In this document: positions 1-8,570 of the stretch, one piece after another
How positions within the stretch are numbered: the first letter of the stretch is position 1
Layout of the letters: every line of letters begins with the position of its first letter
Assembly: GCA_015295985.1 (NCBI GenBank)
Contig: DVDX01000001.1
Span: forward strand, 24,656-88,655
DNA length: 64,000 nucleotides
Direction: 5' to 3'
Source: Synechococcus sp. M44_DOE_062
GTDB taxonomy: Bacteria > Cyanobacteriota > Cyanobacteriia > Thermostichales > Thermostichaceae
Program-made: the position numbers and the translations under genes
Notes under the pieces: model-generated
The model's input: only the letters and a program-made list of their open reading frames with translations
Told to the model about the DNA's origin: nothing
Database searches by the model: none

Positions 1-11
1 TGTACCACGGC

Positions 12-1115
12 TTAACGGGCAGAACTTTGGCGGATCTCCTGCAACAGATGGGCGACGGCCTTGCTGGCATTGGGAGGAGCTGCGGCTTGCAAGCAAGCGG
101 CCATTTGGGCAACCACCTGTGGCTGAGCCAACCAGGTCAACACGGTTTGCCGCAGCAAGTCCAGATTCTCTTCGGATTCTCGCATGACCACTCCCCCACC
201 CCGCCCCACAAAGGCCAGAGCATTCTGATACTGATGATCCTCAGCAGCAAAGGGATAGGGGATCAAAATGGCCGGGGTAGCAGTGGCCAGCAACTCCGCC
301 AGGCTCATGGCTCCAGCCCGGCTAATGGCAAAGTTGGCCCGCTGCAGTAGGGCAGCTACATCTCGACGGAAAGGAAAGCGCCGGTAGCGGGGATGGGTGG
401 GGATCCCAGCTTCCGGATCTTGAGCTTCGCTGCTGCCGGTCAAATGCACAATCCAGGCCCCCGTCTCCAACCAAGCTTCAGCGCAGGCGGCCACCATGCG
501 GTTGAGGCCCCGCGCTCCTTGGCTGCCCCCCATAACCAGGATGAGGGGATCCCCGTTAGGAATGGGGAGGTCGGCAGGGAAAGGCTGGGGCGTGTAGAAC
601 TCGGCCCGCACCGGCGTACCCACCACTTGGGCAGCCACCCCTGGCAAATGCTCTGCCGTCTCTGCCATGCCCAGCGCCACCACCTGACAAAATCTCCCCA
701 ACCAACGGGTCACTTTGCCCGGGATCCGATTGGACTCGTGCAGCAACACCGGTACCCCCAGCGAGCGGGCGGCCAAAATGGCCGGAGCGGCAATGTACCC
801 GCCAGTGGTCAGAACAACGTCAAACCGTCCCAACTTGAGGAGTTGGCGCACTTGCAGGGTGGCGCGGGCCAGTTGGGCCAAGGCTTGCAGCTTGCGGAGA
901 GGGGATCCCTGCCAGCCCGACATGACGACCCGGTGCAAGGGATACCGCTCCCGCACCAGCTTCCCTTCCATGCGATCCGGCACCCCCAGCCATTCGATCT
1001 GCCAGTCAGGCAACTGCTCGGCAACGGCCAAGGCCGGAAAAATGTGGCCACCAGTGCCGCTGGCAGCAACCAGCAGCCGAGGGCGTGAAGCTGGATCCTT
1101 GGCGCGTGTGTCCAC
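12..1115 (-). CDS. murG: UDP-GlcNAc:lipid I N-acetylglucosaminyltransferase MurG
   Basis: The 367-residue product is a GT-B glycosyltransferase that adds GlcNAc from UDP-GlcNAc to lipid I, giving lipid II at the inner face of the plasma membrane. It is the last cytoplasmic step of peptidoglycan precursor synthesis. Visible hallmarks are the N-terminal glycine loop SGTGGHIFPA (residues 19-28), HESNRIPG near residue 127 that begins the lipid-acceptor side, GGSQGARGLN near 195 at the start of the nucleotide-sugar domain, and the SRAGAMSLAEL segment near 263 that binds the UDP moiety. Length is normal for the family. The start is GTG at 1115; about 10 residues precede the conserved core. It lies 30 bp downstream of ycf48 on the same strand, so co-transcription with rubA-ycf48 is likely. 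No other mur/fts gene is in the window. Confidence 0.96.
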   Translation of the reverse strand: MDTRAKDPASRPRLLVAASGTGGHIFPALAVAEQLPDWQIEWLGVPDRMEGKLVRERYPLHRVVMSGWQGSPLRKLQALAQLARATLQVRQLLKLGRFDVVLTTGGYIAAPAILAARSLGVPVLLHESNRIPGKVTRWLGRFCQVVALGMAETAEHLPGVAAQVVGTPVRAEFYTPQPFPADLPIPNGDPLILVMGGSQGARGLNRMVAACAEAWLETGAWIVHLTGSSEAQDPEAGIPTHPRYRRFPFRRDVAALLQRANFAISRAGAMSLAELLATATPAILIPYPFAAEDHQYQNALAFVGRGGGVVMRESEENLDLLRQTVLTWLAQPQVVAQMAACLQAAAPPNASKAVAHLLQEIRQSSAR

Positions 1116-1145
1116 CCGTGTGCCGGTTAGGGATCCCTGAGACCT

Positions 1146-2147
1146 TCAGGAGTTGTTGGAGCTGACATAGCGCAAGAGGGTGCCCCGTTGCCCCAGAATA
1201 AACCCTTGCTCGGGGCCGAAAAACTCAATGCTGTAGAAGTTGGCGGGGATGTTGCTGAGTTTCTTGGCCTGTTCCCAGGTTTTGCCACCATCAGGGCTGT
1301 GGATCAGGGTAGCACCACCCCCCACCACCCACAGGTCGTGGTCGTTCTGGTAGGCGGCATTGAGGTAGCCAAAGCTAAGGGCCCGCCCTGGACGCAGCGG
1401 TGACGACCACTGGCCGGAGGTGAAGTCATCGGTGAAGGTAATCTCCGCCCCTTGGTTCAATTTCCAAGCGCTGCCGTGGGGGCCAAAGCCCATGTTTTGA
1501 ATGCGGCGGGAGCTTTCCCGCGGGTAGGGCTTCCAGGCCCGACTTTCTGGAGTGTACAGAAAGTAGAAGCTGCCCCGCGACGACACTGCCAGATATTCGC
1601 CCGCAGGGCCGCGGGCAATGTTCTTGATCACCCCAATCGGCTCATCCACCTGGGCATGCCAGGTCTGCCCGCCATCTTCGGTGCGGTAGATAGCCCCCAC
1701 ATTGGTCACCAGCTCAGCCGCCCCCGCTCCCAGCGCCTGGATCAGCAACGGTTCACCCGGCAGTTGGTTGTTGAGGCGAATGGAAGTCCAGTCGGATCCC
1801 TCATTCAGAGTGTGGAGGAGGATCTTCGGCTGCCCGGCCACCCAGCCCTCTGCTCCGACAAAGCTAATCGAGGCCAGGTAGGCTTCCGGCTCCAGACCCG
1901 GCAGCTCCCGCACCTGCCAGTGCAAACCCCCATCGCGGGATTCCAGCAGCGTCGCTTTGTCTCCCACCAACCAGCCATGGGAAAGGGAGTCGCCTGTGAA
2001 GGTGATGTCCAACAAGGTGTTCTGGGTGGGCACTTCCACTTGCTCCCAGGGCACCACCCGCATGTTTGGCATCCGCGCCGCCATCAGCAGCACCGAGACA
2101 GCAATCAGCAGCACCAGCCTCAGGGGTTTGAACATCTTGACCCTCAC
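1146..2147 (-). CDS. ycf48: Photosystem II assembly factor Ycf48/HCF136
   Basis: This is a lumenal seven-bladed beta-propeller that helps the early D1 reaction-centre assembly complex of photosystem II. The 333-residue product has one N-terminal hydrophobic segment (about residues 8-24) followed by repeated blade motifs of the type DGG-x-W (SRDGGLHWQV, TEDGGQTWHA, SPDGGKTWEQ), typical of the family. The start is GTG at 2147, overlapping the rubA stop in a GTGA, which indicates translational coupling; ATG at 2135 is an alternative. Many cyanobacterial Ycf48 proteins are lipoproteins, but no lipobox cysteine is visible after the hydrophobic segment here (it reads LLMAARMPNM), so this copy may be released or held by an uncleaved signal anchor. 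The usual downstream psbEFLJ genes are absent; murG follows instead. Confidence 0.94.
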   Translation of the reverse strand: MRVKMFKPLRLVLLIAVSVLLMAARMPNMRVVPWEQVEVPTQNTLLDITFTGDSLSHGWLVGDKATLLESRDGGLHWQVRELPGLEPEAYLASISFVGAEGWVAGQPKILLHTLNEGSDWTSIRLNNQLPGEPLLIQALGAGAAELVTNVGAIYRTEDGGQTWHAQVDEPIGVIKNIARGPAGEYLAVSSRGSFYFLYTPESRAWKPYPRESSRRIQNMGFGPHGSAWKLNQGAEITFTDDFTSGQWSSPLRPGRALSFGYLNAAYQNDHDLWVVGGGATLIHSPDGGKTWEQAKKLSNIPANFYSIEFFGPEQGFILGQRGTLLRYVSSNNS

Positions 2148-2560
2148 TCAACGAAATAGAAACTCATCAAAAATAAAAATCCCAGCGCCAGTCCCAGGAA
2201 GATCAGCAGGTTCTTTTGAGCAGGGGTCATCACGTTCACCCCCAGGCCGTAGCGCAGGTTCTCCTGAAAACCCGAAGGCTTGCCCTTGGCACCCACTGCT
2301 TGGAACAAGCGCTTGTTGGCTCGGCACACCGGACATTTCCAATCGGCTGGCAATTCCTCAAACGGCACGCCCGCCGGGATCCGATTGAGCTGATCCCCCT
2401 TGGCCGGTTCGTAAACATAGCCACAAGAACGACATTCGTAGCGCTGCATCCGCAGGGGATCGCTGAGCTGCGCATCGGTTTCGTCTTCCGGCAACTCAAT
2501 GAGCCTCGGTGTCTTGGGAGAACGGGGCTGAACACCGGGATCCGGTTGCGAGCCATTCAT
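2144..2560 (-). CDS. rubA: Membrane-anchored rubredoxin RubA
   Basis: This small iron protein has a C-terminal membrane anchor. In cyanobacteria, algae and plants RubA is needed for assembly of photosystem reaction centres. Two rubredoxin knuckles ligate one Fe: CRSCGYVY (residues about 44-51) and CPVCRANK (about 75-82). A basic linker precedes one transmembrane helix near the C terminus (LLIFLGLALGFLFLMSFYF). The 138-residue length includes an acidic/proline-rich N-terminal extension. The start is ATG at 2560. The stop overlaps the start of ycf48, the conserved rubA-ycf48 pairing, so the two are almost certainly one operon. Confidence 0.95.
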   Translation of the reverse strand: MNGSQPDPGVQPRSPKTPRLIELPEDETDAQLSDPLRMQRYECRSCGYVYEPAKGDQLNRIPAGVPFEELPADWKCPVCRANKRLFQAVGAKGKPSGFQENLRYGLGVNVMTPAQKNLLIFLGLALGFLFLMSFYFVE

Positions 2561-2780
2561 GGTCAGGGAGCCATCCGCATCGTCGATCCTATTATGAGAG
2601 GAATTGTTACAAAAATCTACTCAGACCCTTTCCTGTTGCTCAAGGGGATCCCGCTCCAGCTCAGGGTGATGGGCAGGCTCTGCCGCTCCTGAAGAGACTC
2701 ATCCAGGAGGTATAGAGATGGGGATCCTATGTTATGTTTTGACTATCCTGCCCTCGGTGTTGTGCAAGCGGGTGCCTTTC

Positions 2781-3191
2781 ATGACCACGCCCCCTCGCCG
2801 ACCAGCCCTCAATCACGTGCTAATCGTCAAGGATCGTCATGGGCCAAAAGCCTACTGGTTGACGGCTGAGCTTTACTCCTTGGGCCGGGATCCACGCAAC
2901 AGCATTCGCATTGACTCCCAGTACGCCTCTCGCTACCACGCCATTTTGGTCAAAACAGAATCTCCCTCTTCTCCCGATGGGTTCACCTACCAAATCATCG
3001 ACGGAGACATTCAGGGCACCCCCAGCACCAATGGCCTTTATGTGGGCGGGCAACGGGTGGAATTTTGGGATCTTAAGGACGGAGACGAGATTCAGTTTGG
3101 CAGCGATGCCACTGCTACCTACTCGCTCCAGAACAGAGATCTGGATGAAATTCTGGCTACTTTTGAAAGCACTCAGATCGTCGGGCTTTGA
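2781..3191 (+). CDS. FHA-domain protein
   Basis: This is a single forkhead-associated domain protein, predicted to bind phosphothreonine peptides and act as an adaptor in Ser/Thr kinase signalling. The core motifs are present: GRDPRNSIRI (start of the phosphopeptide loop), S-RYHA (conserved Ser and His) and TNGLYVGG (the family's TNG turn), followed by DGDEIQFG. I prefer the ATG at 2781 (starting MTTPPRR), which gives 136 residues; the reading frame extends upstream to 2718 but that stretch is hydrophobic and not FHA-like. The short C-terminal tail (ILATFESTQIVGL) contains threonines. No kinase or phosphatase gene is adjacent; tpiA follows on the same strand. Confidence 0.88.
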   Translation: MTTPPRRPALNHVLIVKDRHGPKAYWLTAELYSLGRDPRNSIRIDSQYASRYHAILVKTESPSSPDGFTYQIIDGDIQGTPSTNGLYVGGQRVEFWDLKDGDEIQFGSDATATYSLQNRDLDEILATFESTQIVGL

Positions 3192-3323
3192 GAGGCTGGG
3201 GATGGCTTGCTGGTAAACTGTGTCATACGAAAAAACAAAGCTGGGATCCCTGTTGTTCTTCCCAGAGTCCTTACGTAGTCCTTGGGCTTTCTGCGTGCGG
3301 GATCCCTTCTTTCTGCTGTCTCT

Positions 3324-3333
3324 AAAGGAGGAT
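3324..3333 (+). promoter_or_regulatory. Strong Shine-Dalgarno setting the tpiA TTG start
   Basis: AAAGGAGGAT lies 8 nt (measured from GGAGG) before an in-frame TTG at 3340. It is a near-perfect anti-16S match and decides the tpiA start over the longer upstream open frame beginning at 3220. Confidence 0.85.
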
Positions 3334-3339
3334 CTCATC

Positions 3340-4092
3340 TTGCGCCCCATCCTCATCGCCGGCAACTGGAAAATGCACAAGACTCAGGCTGAGGCTCGCG
3401 AGTTTCTGCGAGAGCTGGGCCTGGCTTTACGATCATTGCCCTCAGGGTCAGCATCCCGGCGGCAGATCATCTTGTGTGTACCCTTCACAGACCTAGCGGT
3501 GGTGGCAGAGCAAAGCCGTGGATCCGACATAGCCGTGGGAGCACAAAACCTGCATTGGGAGGATCAAGGGGCCTTTACCGGGGAAATTTCCGGCCCCATG
3601 CTGGTGGAATTGGGGGTGCGCTATGTCATCGTCGGCCACAGCGAACGGCGGCAGTACTTCGGTGAGACGGACGAAACCGTCAATCGGCGTTTGGCAGCGG
3701 CCCAGCGACATGGTCTCACCCCCATCCTCTGTGTGGGAGAAAGCCAGCCGCAGCGGGAGCAAGGCTTGACCGAGTCATGGATTGTGGGGCAGTTGGATCG
3801 CGCCTTGCCAGGGATCGATCTGGAGAACTTGGTGATTGCCTATGAGCCCATTTGGGCCATCGGCACCGGCCATACTTGCGCAGCCCAAGAGGCCAACCGG
3901 GTCATCGGCTTGATCCGCCAACACTTGGGCAATGCCCAACTGCCCATTCTGTACGGCGGCTCGGTGAAGGCCGGCAACATTGATGAGCTGATGGCCCAGC
4001 CTGAGGTCGATGGTGTGTTGGTGGGAGGGGCCAGCCTAGACCCCCAAGAGTTTGCCCGCATCGTCCATTTTCAGGCCCTAGCCCCCGCCTAG
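3340..4092 (+). CDS. tpiA: Triosephosphate isomerase
   Basis: TIM-barrel enzyme interconverting dihydroxyacetone phosphate and glyceraldehyde 3-phosphate in glycolysis and the Calvin cycle. With the TTG start at 3340 the product is 250 residues, the normal family size, and begins at the conserved GNWKMHK strand (catalytic Asn and Lys). The electrophilic His sits in VIVGHSERR, the catalytic Glu in [11 protein letters not shown], followed by the mobile phosphate loop and the GGSVKAGN phosphate-binding motif. The frame is open upstream to 3220, but that extension has no family counterpart and the strong Shine-Dalgarno points to 3340. It converges with treY, with only 4 bp between the stops. Confidence 0.97.
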   Translation: MRPILIAGNWKMHKTQAEAREFLRELGLALRSLPSGSASRRQIILCVPFTDLAVVAEQSRGSDIAVGAQNLHWEDQGAFTGEISGPMLVELGVRYVIVGHSERRQYFGETDETVNRRLAAAQRHGLTPILCVGESQPQREQGLTESWIVGQLDRALPGIDLENLVIAYEPIWAIGTGHTCAAQEANRVIGLIRQHLGNAQLPILYGGSVKAGNIDELMAQPEVDGVLVGGASLDPQEFARIVHFQALAPA

Positions 4093-4096
4093 GCCG

Positions 4097-6898
4097 CTAG
4101 CGGGATTGTCCCCACAACAGGGCCACCGGGAAGGATTTCAAGACAACACCCACCGGTAAGGTTTCACCGGCAGGGATCCTTTCCTGGGTTAGCCCGTTCA
4201 CCCAGTCCAGCCGCTTCCAACGCGGCAGATAAATTTCGGTATCTGACCAAATGGATTCCCCCAAAGGATCTTGGGTTTCGTCGATCAACTTTGTTAAAAA
4301 ACGCGGCACTACCGTGAGCAATACCTGCTTGCCGTGCTGACGGGCAAAAGCCACAATGTGGTCGGCATAGGATCCGCTGACTTGCAGAGGAATGTAGCTG
4401 CCCTCGAGAAACAATTGGGGCTGTTCCTGGCGGGCCTTGAGCACATGATGAATCAGAAACAGCTTAATACGTCCGTCGCTGCGGTGCAGCAACAAATCCG
4501 TAATGAGTTGGAGAGGATCCTGTTTAACCCGCCGTTGAATTTCTTCTAGATAGGCGAGGCGACGGGAAAAATCCACAGGCCGACGATTGTCGGGATCCAC
4601 CATGCTCAAATCCCACAGCTCCGTGCCTTGGTAAATATCCGGGATCCCAGGGCTGGTAAGTTTGATCAGGGTCTGCGAGAGGGAATTAAAAATGCCAAAG
4701 TGAGCAACTTTTCGTTGGAAAGGTAAAAAGGACTCCAAAAAGGGGTTGGGGGCTTGAAGGATTCGTTCGATAAAGGCAGTAGTGGCTTCTTCGTATTCGG
4801 TGTCGGGGCGAAGCCAAGCGGTGTGAACTTTAGCTTCCCGCACTGCTTTGATGGCATAATCCTTGACCCGCTGTACAAACTGGGGCACCTCTTCCGTTTG
4901 GAAGGGATAAGAGCCGAGCAATGTCTGGTAGAGCAAATACTCGTCATTGCAATCCGGCAGTTCTGAGCGCTTAGCTTGTTTGCTGCGGACTTTGTAGCCG
5001 AGATTCAGCTCATGCCAAAGGTTAATGTGCTTTTCCCACTCGGCGGGGATCTCAGAAAGCACATTTAGTCGAGCCCGCACATCTTCGCCACGCTTGGTGT
5101 CGTGGGTGGCGGAAGCATTCATGGTCAGAGGCCACCGAGCTGCCCGCTCTTGATTAAAGCGGTGAAACTCTTGCACCGAAAGGCCAAAGCGACAGGGATC
5201 CCCGCCGACTTCATTGAGAGATAAAAGGCGGTTGTATACATAAAAAGCAGTATCTTCTACCCCTTTAGCCATGAGGGGGCCGGCCAACTGCTGCAAGCGC
5301 ATGGCAAAATAGATCTGCTCATTTTTCTCTTGGTCTGACAAGTTGTCCAGAGACTCCAGGCAGAGAAAACGCTGAATAAAATTCAGCTCATTCACCAAAA
5401 CGGGCAGGTTCTCTTTGGCCTTCTCTACGGCTTGACGAATAACCTGTTGACCTTCTGGGCTGAGGATCCCTTCATGGATATAGACGCGGTAAACCGGGAA
5501 GCACACCAAAACTTCTACCAAAGCTCGACGTAAGCTGTAGAGGGTAAAGTCATTGGCATAGCGATGATGGCTGGTGATCTGCTTGAGCAAAATAGCAAGA
5601 TTATCCATATCCCCTGACAGGTTGCGCTCGATGATCAAGCGTTTTTTATCTTCGATAACCTGCTCTGGAGTGTGTCGCAGATTTGTGAAATCTTGATAGA
5701 GAGAATCAAAAGCCTCTGCATTTTCTTCTTGACAAAAGAGGCCGTTGAGCTTAGCCAAAAAATCGTAACCCGTTGTGCCCTGAACCGGCCAGCTTTGGGG
5801 CAGACTTTCATTGGCCCCTAGTATTTTCTCTACCACGATGTAAAGATTTGGGCAGCGTTCCCGCAGGCGATGGAGATACTCTTCGGGATTGAACAAGCCA
5901 TCGATGTGATCAATGCGCAAACCATTAAATCGCCCCTGTTCTACAAGCTTAAAGATGAGCTGATGGGTTTTGCGAAACACTTCGCGATCTTCCACCCGCA
6001 GCGAGATCAGCTCGTTGATGGTAAAGAAACGACGATAATTGATCTCCTCAGCACCCACCTTCCAGAAGGAAAGGCGGAAATGTTGCCGCGCCAGAAGACT
6101 ATCCAGTAGGTCAAAGCTCGATGGATTCCCTGGCTTGCCGTTAAAAATGGCAATGTTCTCGTCAAAAAAGCTCTGGATAGGTTGGCTAGAGGTGTAGAGT
6201 TCCCACAAAGAATGCTTGGCAAAGCTAATTTGATCGGTGCGCTCTAGGAGATCTTCCTTGCTGGGAATGAATTTCAGGCTGAAGAGGATCCCAAGCAGCT
6301 TGATGTAGTCGGGATGGCTCCGCCCCAATTTTCGTCGCAGCTTACTCAGGTTGTAGGTAAAAACATCCGCATAGGTGTCAATGTTGAGGGGAAATCTCAA
6401 GTTGTAGTAGTTGATGCTTAGGCCATCGGCATCGTAGCGGAGCTGGATTTGTCCCGACTCCAAGCATTTGTCATAGAAATCTCCCAAAAAGGGAGCTAAG
6501 ATTCTGCCCTTGATCCCCAGGTAAGAGTGATTCCAATTCACATCAAAGTAGTCAATAAAATCTGAGTTGGGGCCGCTCTCCAGAACATCCATGAGCATCT
6601 GGTTCTGACCATCGTAGGCCATGTGATTGGGCACAATGTCCTGGATCCAGCCTATTCCCTGCTGATTGAGGGTTTCCCACAAGAGCTCAAACTTTTCGCT
6701 TCCCCCCAGCTCCTGGTTAATTTGCCTCGGATCCGTCACGTCGTAGCCGTGGGTGCTGCCTCTGCGGGCTTGGAAGATGGGAGAGGCATACAAGTCACTG
6801 ATGCCCAGCAACTTCAGGTAGGGAACAATTTGCCGTGCTGCCTCGAAGTCAAACCCAGCATGAAACTGAATGCGATAGGTGGAAGTCGGGATCCGCAT
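4097..6898 (-). CDS. treY: Maltooligosyltrehalose synthase TreY
   Basis: GH13-family enzyme that converts the reducing-end alpha-1,4 linkage of a maltodextrin into an alpha,alpha-1,1 linkage, giving maltooligosyltrehalose; TreZ then releases trehalose. Starting at ATG 6898 the product is 933 residues and opens with RIPTSTYRIQFH, the classical TreY N terminus. Barrel motifs include HGYDVTDPRQIN, the catalytic nucleophile region GLRIDHIDGLF, the acid/base region VEKILGANESLP, and TTGYDFL plus SATHDTKRGEDVRAR, typical of TreY. The frame stays open another 101 codons upstream (to 7201), but that part is basic and low-complexity and unlike the family. TreZ is encoded about 27 kb away rather than next door. 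Trehalose would serve as a compatible solute or heat protectant (inference). Confidence 0.95.
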   Translation of the reverse strand: MRIPTSTYRIQFHAGFDFEAARQIVPYLKLLGISDLYASPIFQARRGSTHGYDVTDPRQINQELGGSEKFELLWETLNQQGIGWIQDIVPNHMAYDGQNQMLMDVLESGPNSDFIDYFDVNWNHSYLGIKGRILAPFLGDFYDKCLESGQIQLRYDADGLSINYYNLRFPLNIDTYADVFTYNLSKLRRKLGRSHPDYIKLLGILFSLKFIPSKEDLLERTDQISFAKHSLWELYTSSQPIQSFFDENIAIFNGKPGNPSSFDLLDSLLARQHFRLSFWKVGAEEINYRRFFTINELISLRVEDREVFRKTHQLIFKLVEQGRFNGLRIDHIDGLFNPEEYLHRLRERCPNLYIVVEKILGANESLPQSWPVQGTTGYDFLAKLNGLFCQEENAEAFDSLYQDFTNLRHTPEQVIEDKKRLIIERNLSGDMDNLAILLKQITSHHRYANDFTLYSLRRALVEVLVCFPVYRVYIHEGILSPEGQQVIRQAVEKAKENLPVLVNELNFIQRFLCLESLDNLSDQEKNEQIYFAMRLQQLAGPLMAKGVEDTAFYVYNRLLSLNEVGGDPCRFGLSVQEFHRFNQERAARWPLTMNASATHDTKRGEDVRARLNVLSEIPAEWEKHINLWHELNLGYKVRSKQAKRSELPDCNDEYLLYQTLLGSYPFQTEEVPQFVQRVKDYAIKAVREAKVHTAWLRPDTEYEEATTAFIERILQAPNPFLESFLPFQRKVAHFGIFNSLSQTLIKLTSPGIPDIYQGTELWDLSMVDPDNRRPVDFSRRLAYLEEIQRRVKQDPLQLITDLLLHRSDGRIKLFLIHHVLKARQEQPQLFLEGSYIPLQVSGSYADHIVAFARQHGKQVLLTVVPRFLTKLIDETQDPLGESIWSDTEIYLPRWKRLDWVNGLTQERIPAGETLPVGVVLKSFPVALLWGQSR

Positions 6899-7103
6899 GA
6901 TGACCTTAGAACAACGACAGAGGGGCCTAGCTCGCGAACGGCATAGGGTCAAGAGAAGAGATGTATCCAGGGTAGCGGCTAAGATCAAGAAGCCATGCAG
7001 AAGAGGGTCGAGGTTGGTGAACTTTTCAAGGCCACAGAGGAGCGCTTCAACCCCAGTGCAGGGGCCGGCAAGGATGGCAACCTGGGCAGGAAGCGAGTTT
7101 CGG

Positions 7104-7394
7104 GTGGGGAGTGAGCCGGTTTTGACCTTGCGCACCCCCGATGCCTCTGCCCGTCTCCGTCTGCTGAAGCAACGGTTGGAAGAGATTTTGCTACAGGCCA
7201 ACAGCCCTCAGTTGCAGGTTAGTCTGGATATCCCCAGTTCCAATCCCTCGACGACAGGCAGTGGGGATCCCCCAGCTCAAGCTGCCCGCATTCTCTTGAA
7301 CCTGGAGATGACCCTAGCCGATGCAGAGGCTCATGCTGCTCCCCAACCAACAGATCTGGCAAGGATCTGGGCGGATGCCTGCAAACGGTGTTAA
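7104..7394 (+). CDS. Hypothetical protein, upstream half of a probable frameshifted gene
   Basis: I do not recognise this family. From a GTG at 7104 (weak AGGAAG about 10 nt upstream; ATG at 7074 is an alternative) it encodes about 96 residues with a helical, leucine-rich start (LRLLKQRLEEILLQ) and an acidic, Ala-rich C-terminal part. It runs into a TAA at 7392-7394 that overlaps the next frame. The downstream frame continues the same kind of helix without a ribosome-binding site, so the two are probably one gene broken by a one-base shift near 7371-7388, or a pair coupled through the overlap. The gene is divergent from treY and co-directional with the M48 protease gene. Confidence 0.45.
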   Translation: MGSEPVLTLRTPDASARLRLLKQRLEEILLQANSPQLQVSLDIPSSNPSTTGSGDPPAQAARILLNLEMTLADAEAHAAPQPTDLARIWADACKRC

Positions 7395-7672
7395 ACCAGG
7401 AATCAAGCCGGCAGCAACTGTTTTTGGGATTGGGGCTGCCCCAGCGCTTGAACTGGCAAGGGCAACTCTATCGCCGCGCTGAGCGTGCTACCGCCGATAC
7501 CAGGCGCTTTGTTACCGACAGCACTCCCATTCAGGCTCATGGGATCCATTGGAAGATCCTCTCTGGAGAGAACCCCTTTGATTTGACTGACCAGCCAACT
7601 CTGCCGGATCCCCCGCCGGAGCGGCTATTTTTGTTGCATCGCCACTGCCAGTTTGTGCCCCAGGAGTTGTAA
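7388..7672 (+). CDS. Hypothetical protein, downstream half of a probable frameshifted gene
   Basis: This frame of 94 codons opens with GTG at 7388 overlapping the previous stop by 7 nt, with no visible Shine-Dalgarno. Its composition is protein-like: a helical start (LNQESSRQQLFLGLG), then YRRAERATADTRRF, GIHWKILSGENPFDLT and a hydrophobic C terminus ending HRHCQFVPQEL. Reading back 3 codons before the GTG in this frame gives LQT, which extends the helix naturally from the preceding frame, supporting a single ancestral gene. Function is unknown. It ends just before the M48 protease start at 7701 and may be co-transcribed with it. Confidence 0.45.
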   Translation: MLNQESSRQQLFLGLGLPQRLNWQGQLYRRAERATADTRRFVTDSTPIQAHGIHWKILSGENPFDLTDQPTLPDPPPERLFLLHRHCQFVPQEL

Positions 7673-7700
7673 CCGGAAGTTTTTCCCCCTCTGCTGTCTT

Positions 7701-8570
7701 ATGTCGCCCATTCAACGAGAACCTCGCATTCTGTTGGGCCTGCGGGCCGACCAATTTCGTCATCCCGTGGATCTGCAAGCCACCCGCTCTCTGCAGCAAG
7801 TGCCGGGGCTGGGCCTGCTGATTCAAAATTGGCTTGGCTCAACGGCAGGACAGATGTTTTATCTGGATAACATCGCTTCCAGCATCCAAATTAACGAGCA
7901 TCAGTTGCCGGAAATTCATCAGCTTTTGGTGCAGGCCTGTCGCATCTTGGATCTGGAGGTGCCCCAGCTCTACGTGCGGCAGAACCCCACGCCCAATGCC
8001 TATACCTTTGCCATGCAGGGGAAAAAGCCCTTCATCGTCTTGCACAGCTCTCTGCTGGATCTGTTGGAGCCGCCGGAAATTCAGGCCGTGATCGCCCATG
8101 AATTGGGCCATTTGAAATGCAATCACGGCGTCTACCTGACGATGGCCAATATTCTCATGCTCTCCACCAGCTTGCTCCCCTTCGGCGGATTGTTTTACCA
8201 GGCGTTGCAGGATCAGCTAATGCACTGGCTGCGGTGTGCCGAGTTTACCTGTGACCGGGCGGCGCTGCTGGTAACCCAGGATGCCAAGACGGTGATCTCG
8301 GTGTTGATGAAATTGTGTGGGGGATCCCCGCAATTGGCCTCTAAGCTGAACGTGGACGCCTTTTTGGAGCAGGCCCGTACTTATGACGAGCTGGACGGGG
8401 ATCTGTGGCAGATGGAGCTGAAGCAGATGCAAACGGTGGGGCGCACCCATCCGCTGCCGGTGCTGCGGGCCAGAGAAATCGAGCGTTGGTTCCGCAGCAA
8501 TACCTATCAGCAGATCCTGGAACTCCAGGGATCGGGCTCTGCACCGCCGACGCAAACGGCTGCTTCCTGA
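7701..8570 (+). CDS. M48-family zinc metalloprotease (HtpX/Ste24-like)
   Basis: Predicted zinc peptidase of 289 residues from the ATG at 7701; the frame is open earlier but the upstream residues are not family-like. The metal site is HELGH (two His ligands and catalytic Glu), and AEFTCDRAALL downstream holds the likely third ligand Glu in the usual E-x3-D arrangement. A hydrophobic stretch follows the HELGH (YLTMANILMLSTSLLPFGG), consistent with membrane association. Family members degrade misfolded membrane proteins or process peptides; the substrate here is unknown. It ends directly against the PfkB kinase gene (TGA then GTG), so the two are likely one transcript. Confidence 0.88.
   Translation: MSPIQREPRILLGLRADQFRHPVDLQATRSLQQVPGLGLLIQNWLGSTAGQMFYLDNIASSIQINEHQLPEIHQLLVQACRILDLEVPQLYVRQNPTPNAYTFAMQGKKPFIVLHSSLLDLLEPPEIQAVIAHELGHLKCNHGVYLTMANILMLSTSLLPFGGLFYQALQDQLMHWLRCAEFTCDRAALLVTQDAKTVISVLMKLCGGSPQLASKLNVDAFLEQARTYDELDGDLWQMELKQMQTVGRTHPLPVLRAREIERWFRSNTYQQILELQGSGSAPPTQTAAS

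Noticed and set aside
6899..7201. N-terminal extension of TreY to 7201
   Set aside because: The added 101 codons are Arg/Ser/Leu-rich and do not fit the conserved TreY N terminus, which begins at ATG 6898.
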